47,639 nt of DNA from Beijerinckiaceae bacterium. GTDB taxonomy: Bacteria > Pseudomonadota > Alphaproteobacteria > Rhizobiales > Beijerinckiaceae. The notes beneath the pieces were generated by a model that saw only the letters and a list, made by a program, of their open reading frames with translations, made no database searches and was not told where the DNA came from. Where the stretch lies: contig JAUXWZ010000014.1 of the NCBI GenBank assembly GCA_030684835.1, positions 1-47,639 of the forward strand, given 5' to 3'. Within the stretch, counting starts at the first letter, position 1. Each line of letters starts with the position of its first letter. A program made the position numbers and the translations under genes. Positions 42,416-47,639 of this stretch are shown here, in pieces.

Positions 42416-43513
42416 TCAGGCGCCGGAATTTGGTGGAGGTGTCGGCTCGGCTTGCAACATTTCCCGCACCCAAAGGTTACGGATCAGCGAAATCAGCGCG
42501 ACGGCCAACGGCACGCCAAAAACCACGCCGGGCATGCCAAATGCGATTCCGAACACAACGATGGCGAACACGCCAACTGCGGGCGGGAGCGAGACTGCCC
42601 GTCGCTGGATGAGCGGCGTCACCACGTCGCTTTCGAACTGCTGGATGACGACGACTGCTGCCAATGTCCAAATGACCGTCTGCGTGTCGATCGAAAGTGC
42701 GAACACCAGCGCTGGAATGGCTGACAATATGGGACCAAGGAACGGGACGAAATTGGTAACCCCGGCGATCAGTCCAAGCGCAATTGGTGACGGCAAACCA
42801 ATCCACCAATACGCCAGCGCTGAAACAACGCCCACGAGCACCATGGTCACGAATTGGCCAGCCAACCAGAGGCGTAGCACACGGTTGGTCGCGTCGAGCG
42901 CCTCGAAGACACGCGTATGCTGGTCTGGCGGGAACAGCATGGCGAACCCCCGGCGATATACACAGGGATTGATCGCAAAATAGACCGCAGCCACAACGAC
43001 AAGCACGATGTTCGCGACAATGCCGACTAGACTGTAACTCCAGCGCGTGATGCTGGACAGAAAGCTCGAGCCTGTTTCGGACCTGATCGCATCTTCAAGA
43101 CGCTGGGTGGCGTTGTCGACGCCAAATCGCTGTCCAGCACCATCGATCGCTTCGGGCAGGCGATCGACCATCTGCGCCATTTGTCCGCCAAGGTGTGCGC
43201 CGAAAAGATAAACGAAGCCCGCGACAGCCCCAGCGGTCAGGATGACAGCAAGCGGCAGCGCGAACATCTCGCCAATATAGGCGTAACTTTTCAACGCCGA
43301 AGCGACAGTGCGCAAGAGAACTGCAACAAGGATCGCTGCAAATATGAGCATCACGACGTCAGACGTGACCCAAAGAAAATAGCCGATCGCAAAGATGCCG
43401 AGCGCAATCGCCACCCGCTTCGCAAATTGGAGATCGCTCAGCCGACGTTCTGGCGCGTCCCGTTCTGGTTCATCGACGGCAAGCGGCCGTGAAGCTTTTT
43501 CCCCCGCTTGCAT
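42416..43513 (-). CDS. AI-2E family transporter (PerM/YdiK-like permease)
   Basis: 365 residues from the ATG at 43513, which follows GGAGGG. About eight membrane helices; the conserved blocks are FVYLFGAHLGGQMAQMVDRL after the second hairpin, VLVVVAAVYFAINPCVYRRG, LAYWWIGLPSPIALGLIAGV, TNFVPFLGPILSAIPAL and VIQQFESDVVTPLIQRRAVS. Members export AI-2 or other small solutes, or act as Na+/H+ antiporters; the substrate is not readable here. The neighbouring peroxiredoxin-like gene is divergent. Confidence 0.9.
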   Translation of the reverse strand: MQAGEKASRPLAVDEPERDAPERRLSDLQFAKRVAIALGIFAIGYFLWVTSDVVMLIFAAILVAVLLRTVASALKSYAYIGEMFALPLAVILTAGAVAGFVYLFGAHLGGQMAQMVDRLPEAIDGAGQRFGVDNATQRLEDAIRSETGSSFLSSITRWSYSLVGIVANIVLVVVAAVYFAINPCVYRRGFAMLFPPDQHTRVFEALDATNRVLRLWLAGQFVTMVLVGVVSALAYWWIGLPSPIALGLIAGVTNFVPFLGPILSAIPALVFALSIDTQTVIWTLAAVVVIQQFESDVVTPLIQRRAVSLPPAVGVFAIVVFGIAFGMPGVVFGVPLAVALISLIRNLWVREMLQAEPTPPPNSGA

Positions 43514-43881
43514 GCGCCGGCAGCCCTCCAATGAGCGCCAGGGCATCGGCCAGGCGCGTCCAGCAACAGAACGCTTCTGGCGGCGAACGGTTCAGTTTGT
43601 ATCCCCGAACAACGCGAAGCGCGCACGCGCGACGACCTGCTTGCGCTTAAGCAGCCGACCAGCTTCAATCGAGCGGCCAAAAGGTGGAGCATGAGCGGAT
43701 GACTGAAACGGTCGCGGCGCCAGCGGTCGAGACTTACGCCACCAGGAAGGATCCTCATCATCGTTAGTTACGTCGGCGTGATTTGGGCCTGCGCGAAGCG
43801 CGATGTCCCACGCCGGCTCAATCCCCCCTACCCTGCGTCTGTGAAACGGATCTCGCCATTAAACACTCGGGAAGAAGCGCA
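43514..43881. other. Divergent intergenic region
   Basis: About 370 bases between the AI-2E permease and the thioredoxin-fold gene. It should hold two promoters. Frames on both strands lack ribosome-binding sites and family resemblance. Bases 43624-43640 (GCGCACGCGCG-rich) are alternating purine-pyrimidine. I see no other structure. Confidence 0.4.
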
Positions 43882-44487
43882 ATGACCAAAACAAACGACA
43901 TCAAAATCATCACGCCGCGCGAGGCGGCGCCTGCGTTACGCATCCCGTTGGCGGGCGGCGGCGTTTACGATTTGTCGCAGGACAAGCCGTCGCTCATGTC
44001 AATGATCGTGTTTTATCGCGGTCTTCATTGCCAACAATGTCAGTCCTATCTAGGCGATTTGGAGAACAAGCTGTCGGAGTTCGACAAACGTGGGATCACG
44101 TCAGTCGCGGTGTCTTGCGATTCTGCGGAGCGCGGCGAACAAACGCCCGGTGAATGGGGCCTTGCCAAATTGCGGGTCGGCTATGGCCTCTCCCCCGTTG
44201 AAGCCCGCGCGTGGGGCTTGTTCCTCACCGAAGGGCGCCCGCGCGCGAGCGGCATGTCAGAGCCGGACGTCTGTTGCGAACCTGCTGTGTTCCTCATCGC
44301 GCCCGACAAGACGCTTTGGTTTTCGTCCATCCAAAATATGGCGTTTGCTCGCCCCCGATTCGAAGACTTGATAGAGGGCTTTGAGTTTCTTTTTGCGCGC
44401 GGTTACTTCCGCGACAAGCCCTGCCCCGCGCGTGGCGAACTGCTGCGGGCGCCTGCTCAAAATGGCGCGCCGCACAAGGCGCACTAA
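43882..44487 (+). CDS. Peroxiredoxin-like thioredoxin-fold protein (AhpC/TSA-like)
   Basis: 201 residues from the ATG at 43882. The fold starts with DKPSLMSMIVFYRGLHCQQC (Cys50, Cys53; a CxxC where peroxiredoxins have their peroxidatic Cys), then SYLGDLENKLSEFDKRGITS, VAVSCDSAERGE and the C-terminal VFLIAPDKTLWFSSIQNMAF. This arrangement is that of the AhpC/TSA-like proteins often annotated as peroxiredoxin-like, which may reduce peroxides or act as thiol reductants. No signal peptide; probably cytoplasmic. Confidence 0.85.
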   Translation: MTKTNDIKIITPREAAPALRIPLAGGGVYDLSQDKPSLMSMIVFYRGLHCQQCQSYLGDLENKLSEFDKRGITSVAVSCDSAERGEQTPGEWGLAKLRVGYGLSPVEARAWGLFLTEGRPRASGMSEPDVCCEPAVFLIAPDKTLWFSSIQNMAFARPRFEDLIEGFEFLFARGYFRDKPCPARGELLRAPAQNGAPHKAH

Positions 44488-44602
44488 TCGAAAAGCTTTG
44501 CGAGCCCGCTTAGCAACGCCTGTGGCGCAAGCGCCGCCGTATTGACAAGCATCGCTCGCAATCTAAGGTCGCTCTCTGTCATTTCGTATTGGGAGAAAAT
44601 TC

Positions 44603-45592
44603 ATGTCGCGCCTGCCGCTTACGATGGCCTGCGGTCCATATGACCGGATGGAGGCGCTTGCACAAGGCGTTGTTCAACCCGAAGGGGTTGACCTTCGTTA
44701 CCTGGCCATTCAGTCGCCGCCAGAAATTTTCGCGCGCATGATCAAGACGCGCTCGTTCGACGTCGCGGAAATGTCCCTCGCCCATTATTCGATCATGCGC
44801 TCGCGCGGCGAATTTCCGTTTGTCGCGCTTCCCATCTTTCCCTCCCGCGTGTTCCGCCACGGGTACATTTTCGTCAACAAGAACTCCGGTATTCGTGAGC
44901 CCAAGGATCTTGAGGGCAAGCGCGTTGGCGTTCAGGAATACCGGCAGACCGCAGGCGTCTGGGTGCGCGGAATACTGCAGCATGATTATGGCGTGAACCT
45001 CGACAAGATTACGTGGGTCGAAGGCGGCGTGAATGAAGGCCGGCCGGAAGATCACGAGATGGATTTACGGCCTGTGCGCCCGATCAAGCTAGAGCTGATT
45101 GGCGCCCATCGCACGCTCAACGACATGCTGGAGGCAGGTGAAATCGACGCCTATTTTGGGGCGCGCCGCCCGGCGGCTTTCGACAAGGGCAAAAACGTTG
45201 TTCGCCTGTTTCCTGACTATCGCGCCCGCGAGAAGGATTTTTATCAGCGCACGGGCTTTCATCCCATCATGCACACGCTCGTCATGCGCGAAGACCTGTA
45301 CAAGGAGCAGCCCTGGGTGGCTGAGAGCCTGTTCAAGGCGTGTCAGGCTTCGAAGGCATGGGCGCTGAAGCAGATGCGCTTCTCGGGGGCGCAACGCCTC
45401 ATGCTCCCGTGGCTCTTCGAAGAAATTGCCGAAATGGATCAGCTTATGGGCGACGATCCGTGGCCCTATGGCGTGGAGGCGAACCGCAAGATCCTCGACG
45501 CTTTCATGGGCTATCTTGTCGATCAGGCGTTCCTCGAAGAAAAGCCCTCGCCCGACGACCTCTTCGCGCCAATCGTGAACTGGACCGAGTGA
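44603..45592 (+). CDS. Periplasmic-binding-like protein of the Pht5 (4,5-dihydroxyphthalate decarboxylase) family
   Basis: 329 residues. The two-lobe binding-protein II fold is visible: MSRLPLTMACGPYDRMEALA, FARMIKTRSFDVAEMSLAHY, GYIFVNKNSGIREPKDLEGK, RVGVQEYRQTAGVWVRGILQ and GEIDAYFGARRPAAFDKGK. Family members are annotated as 4,5-dihydroxyphthalate decarboxylase or as NMT1-like ABC binding proteins. There is no signal peptide, consistent with a cytoplasmic enzyme. GGGAGAA precedes the ATG at 44603. Without other phthalate genes nearby the substrate is open. Confidence 0.85.
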   Translation: MSRLPLTMACGPYDRMEALAQGVVQPEGVDLRYLAIQSPPEIFARMIKTRSFDVAEMSLAHYSIMRSRGEFPFVALPIFPSRVFRHGYIFVNKNSGIREPKDLEGKRVGVQEYRQTAGVWVRGILQHDYGVNLDKITWVEGGVNEGRPEDHEMDLRPVRPIKLELIGAHRTLNDMLEAGEIDAYFGARRPAAFDKGKNVVRLFPDYRAREKDFYQRTGFHPIMHTLVMREDLYKEQPWVAESLFKACQASKAWALKQMRFSGAQRLMLPWLFEEIAEMDQLMGDDPWPYGVEANRKILDAFMGYLVDQAFLEEKPSPDDLFAPIVNWTE

Positions 45593-45613
45593 GGCGCCGC
45601 CAAGACATACGCG

Positions 45614-45632
45614 AGGGGGTGAACGCCCCCTT
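45614..45632 (+). terminator. Weak terminator-like hairpin
   Basis: AGGGGG, loop TGAACG, CCCCCT followed by TGTTGTGG: a six-pair stem 20 bases after the stop of the Pht5-like gene. The T-rich tail is interrupted by G, so termination may be partial. Confidence 0.5.
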
Positions 45633-45748
45633 GTTGTGGTTGAGATTGCGTTAATCTTGGCGCCCTAGCCTCTCTCGAGCGTCGCCGCGCACATTATTGA
45701 CATATGTTGCAGGTAGCGCTTGATGAGATGATGGGCAGAGACTTTCGC

Positions 45749-46879
45749 ATGAGCAAAATGCTTGTGAGCAAAACGCTTGCGCACGCCTTGCGCCTGGGCG
45801 CGGCGGCAAGTTTTCTTGCCCTCGCGTCCGGGGCTCCCGCGCTCGCGTCCACGAAGGCCAGCGCCCCGGTGCCGTCGACGACGCGCACATTGATGGCGTC
45901 GCGAGATATGGCGCCGACAGCGCCCATCCTCGTACGAGTGTTCAAGAAAGAATCCGTGCTCGAGGTCTGGAAACAGACTCGCGCGGGCAGATACGAAATC
46001 TTGAAAACCTTCCCGATTTGTCGATGGTCAGGCCAGCTTGGGCCCAAGCGGCGTGAAGGCGACCGGCAGGCGCCAGAAGGCTTTTATTCCGTCGGCCCCA
46101 AGCAGATGAACCCAAACTCCCAATTTCATCTGTCGTTCGATATTGGCTATCCAAATGCTTTTGACCGCGCCCATGGCGGCACGGGCGCATATCTCATGGT
46201 GCACGGACAGTGCACGTCATCAGGCTGCTACGCGATGACGGACGCGCAGATTGAAGAAGTCTATGCGCTTGCGCGCGAAGCTTTCGCAGGCGGCCAGCGA
46301 GCGTTCCAGTTTCAGGCTTTTCCGTTCCGCATGACGGCGGAAAATATCGCCCGCCACCGGAGCGACGCTAACATAGCCTTCTGGCGCCAACTCAAGGTTG
46401 GCTACGACCACTTCGAGGCCACACGGTCTGAGCCACGCGTCTCTGTCGCAGCAGGGCGTTACGCATTCGAAGCTGGCGATGAAAAGGCAATGGCCAATGT
46501 CCTTGCCTATCGTGAGACAGAAGAGCAGCGCATTGCAAAGCTGGTGGAGGATGGCGCCGCGAGTGTGCGCACCACCTACGCCGACGGCGGAATGAATGCG
46601 ATTTTCAGGGCGCTTGCCGCCAAAAGCGAACCCAAGCTCGGCGTCGTAAGCCGACCCGAAGCTCTGGCTTTCGCCGGTAAGGAAGTTGTGCTTGTTGCGG
46701 CGCGCACGCCCATGCAAATGGCGCTCGCCAACGCGCCTGCGCCTCCCCCACGCCCGACAGATTTGCCCGGCATGAGCGAAGCGTCCGGCCTTTCCGAGCT
46801 GATTGCGGGCGCTTCGCCGATTCTGCCTGCTGAGTTCACGCCGTGGCCCCGGTTGACGTTCGCCTCACGCACTGACTGA
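45749..46879 (+). CDS. YafK-type L,D-transpeptidase
   Basis: 376 residues from the ATG at 45749; an ATG at 45704 would add 15 residues before the signal peptide. The signal peptide is about 1-33, ending SGAPALAS. The L,D-transpeptidase (YkuD) domain of the YafK/DpaA kind spans about 70-200: VRVFKKESVLEVWKQTRAGR, ETPF-like KTFPICRWSGQLGPKRREGD, and the active-site motif VHGQCTSSGCYAM with His152 and catalytic Cys160. In E. coli the YafK homologue cuts Lpp from peptidoglycan; here cross-link formation or removal is equally possible. The C-terminal 170 residues are an extension without recognised domain. Confidence 0.88.
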   Translation: MSKMLVSKTLAHALRLGAAASFLALASGAPALASTKASAPVPSTTRTLMASRDMAPTAPILVRVFKKESVLEVWKQTRAGRYEILKTFPICRWSGQLGPKRREGDRQAPEGFYSVGPKQMNPNSQFHLSFDIGYPNAFDRAHGGTGAYLMVHGQCTSSGCYAMTDAQIEEVYALAREAFAGGQRAFQFQAFPFRMTAENIARHRSDANIAFWRQLKVGYDHFEATRSEPRVSVAAGRYAFEAGDEKAMANVLAYRETEEQRIAKLVEDGAASVRTTYADGGMNAIFRALAAKSEPKLGVVSRPEALAFAGKEVVLVAARTPMQMALANAPAPPPRPTDLPGMSEASGLSELIAGASPILPAEFTPWPRLTFASRTD

Positions 46880-46941
46880 AAGTCTGCCTCAAGCCAGGCT
46901 CGGGCTTGCGCGTTGACGGCGTCCCGGCGACTGATGTCCCC

Positions 46942-47232
46942 ATGACCGGGAATAGCGCCATGCTCTCAACATTCTTCACATCGATGCGCAACCGCAGGCT
47001 CGACTTCTGGATCGAATGGTCCTCGACGGTTGTGCTGATTACAGGCGTTCTGTTGACCAGCCTGAACATTTATCCTGTGAACCTCGTCTTCAACTTCTTC
47101 GGCAATCTTGGCTGGTTCGTGATCGGATTTTTGTGGCGCAAATACTCGCTGATCGTTGTTCAGACGGTCATCCTGATCATTTATCTAAGCGGCATCGCTT
47201 CCAACGTGCCCCGACTTATCGGAGCAAACTAG
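46942..47232 (+). CDS. Small membrane protein (SemiSWEET/inner-membrane-like)
   Basis: 96 residues from the ATG at 46942, or 90 from 46960. Three hydrophobic segments: WSSTVVLITGVLLTSLNI, LVFNFFGNLGWFVIGFLW and LIVVQTVILIIYLSGIAS, a three-helix plan as in SemiSWEET or PnuC-like small carriers, joined by short loops (YPVNLVFN, RKYS). It is 60 bases downstream of the transpeptidase on the same strand. Transport is a guess; only topology is seen. Confidence 0.6.
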   Translation: MTGNSAMLSTFFTSMRNRRLDFWIEWSSTVVLITGVLLTSLNIYPVNLVFNFFGNLGWFVIGFLWRKYSLIVVQTVILIIYLSGIASNVPRLIGAN

Positions 47233-47298
47233 AGGGAACACGCAACCTGATGGGCCCCCGGGGGTTGGTTTCGGTCACTAACTTCAAAGGAGAGCCGA

Positions 47299-47628
47299 AT
47301 GGCAATCGATCCAAAGACCCCCCCCACAGGCCGCGACCGAGTGAACAATCCGAATGTGCCGCCCGGTCCCGTCAGCACGACCCGAGCAAGCTCATCTGGC
47401 TGGATGATCGGACTTGTCGTTTTGGCGATCATAATCGTCGCCGGCTTCTTCATGTGGCCTGATCGCGCGTCCAACGTCGCTGGGCAAGACCCCGCCACCA
47501 CGGGCACGACCACTGAGCCCGCGACCCCGGCGCCTGCGCCGACGCCAGCGCCCGCGCCCACACCCGCGCCCGCTCCAATAGCCCCCGCGCCGACGGACAC
47601 AGCTCCAGCCACTCCAGCCCCGCAGTGA
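47299..47628 (+). CDS. Small single-pass protein with Pro-Ala repeat tail
   Basis: 109 residues, complete. A polar N terminus (about 1-33) leads to one membrane helix (GWMIGLVVLAIIIVAGFFMW, 34-53) and then a low-complexity tail of PAPAPTP repeats (about 73-109). AAAGGAGAG precedes the ATG at 47299. The tail is likely periplasmic and extended. No family recognised. Confidence 0.7.
   Translation: MAIDPKTPPTGRDRVNNPNVPPGPVSTTRASSSGWMIGLVVLAIIIVAGFFMWPDRASNVAGQDPATTGTTTEPATPAPAPTPAPAPTPAPAPIAPAPTDTAPATPAPQ
47520..47612 (+). repeat. Pro-Ala coding low-complexity repeat
   Basis: A run of degenerate GCGCCTGCGCCGACGCCA-like units encoding (PAPAPT)n inside the last gene. It is a likely site of length variation. 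Confidence 0.75.
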
Positions 47629-47639
47629 GTTGAGCACAC

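Noticed and set aside
42137-42724. 195-codon plus-strand frame
   Set aside because: Antisense to the AI-2E permease and a small minus-strand gene; His/Asp-rich shadow composition.
1-47639. CRISPR array, tRNA or rRNA genes
   Set aside because: No regularly spaced repeats and no cloverleaf or rRNA-like segments were seen by eye; a covariance-model search would settle the tRNA question.

Overview
The window reads as chromosomal DNA of a GC-rich alphaproteobacterium, most likely of the Hyphomicrobiales. The grounds are the overlapping tamA-tamB pair, a family of Bug-type periplasmic receptors, an MgtE with adjacent small regulatory structures, a Tat-exported PhoX phosphatase and many Shine-Dalgarno-led, translationally coupled genes. 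The genus cannot be fixed from sequence reading alone.

Layout. 1-8.7 kb: a GT4 glycosyltransferase (cut by the window edge) coupled to a PAP2 phosphatase, a PhoX alkaline phosphatase with a clear terminator, an MgtE magnesium transporter whose ribosome-binding site lies inside a strong hairpin, a small membrane-anchored coiled-coil protein, and an animal-type (peroxinectin-like) heme peroxidase. 9.2-12.1 kb: a subtilase followed at once by an alpha/beta hydrolase. 12.2-15.05 kb, minus strand: an alpha/beta hydrolase and an intact Bug receptor, then two decayed Bug receptor remnants.

15.3-27.8 kb is the highlight: one tightly coupled plus-strand operon for a contractile injection system of the extracellular (Afp/PVC, phage-tail-like) type. 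The order is DUF4255/Pvc16-like terminator, sheath, tube, a Pro/Arg-rich linker protein, LysM-type tube-baseplate adaptor, VgrG-like spike, Cys-rich PAAR-like tip, gp25, gpJ, gpI, an Ig-like/transmembrane/PASTA-like protein, a truncated second copy of it, a multi-pass membrane protein with an HExxH motif, and a small membrane-anchored protein. I see only one sheath and one tube gene, and no AAA+ ATPase, long coiled-coil tape measure or tail fibre. The gpJ protein carries a C-terminal region with Asp-box (BNR) repeats. The membrane-spanning genes at the distal end suggest a cell-anchored rather than purely secreted machine; that is inference.

28.7-32.0 kb, minus strand: three more intact Bug receptors. 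With the left-hand copies, the injection-system operon is embedded in an array of Bug receptor genes, the left part of which is decayed. 32.4-38.7 kb: tamA-tamB. 38.8-41.2 kb: a two-gene osmoprotectant-type ABC importer with permease and binding protein fused. 41.4-47.6 kb: a DUF892 (YciF-like) ferritin-like protein with a perfect terminator, an AI-2E family permease, a thioredoxin-fold CxxC protein, a Pht5-like binding protein, a YafK-type L,D-transpeptidase and two small membrane proteins.

No tRNA, rRNA, CRISPR array or complete insertion sequence was recognised.
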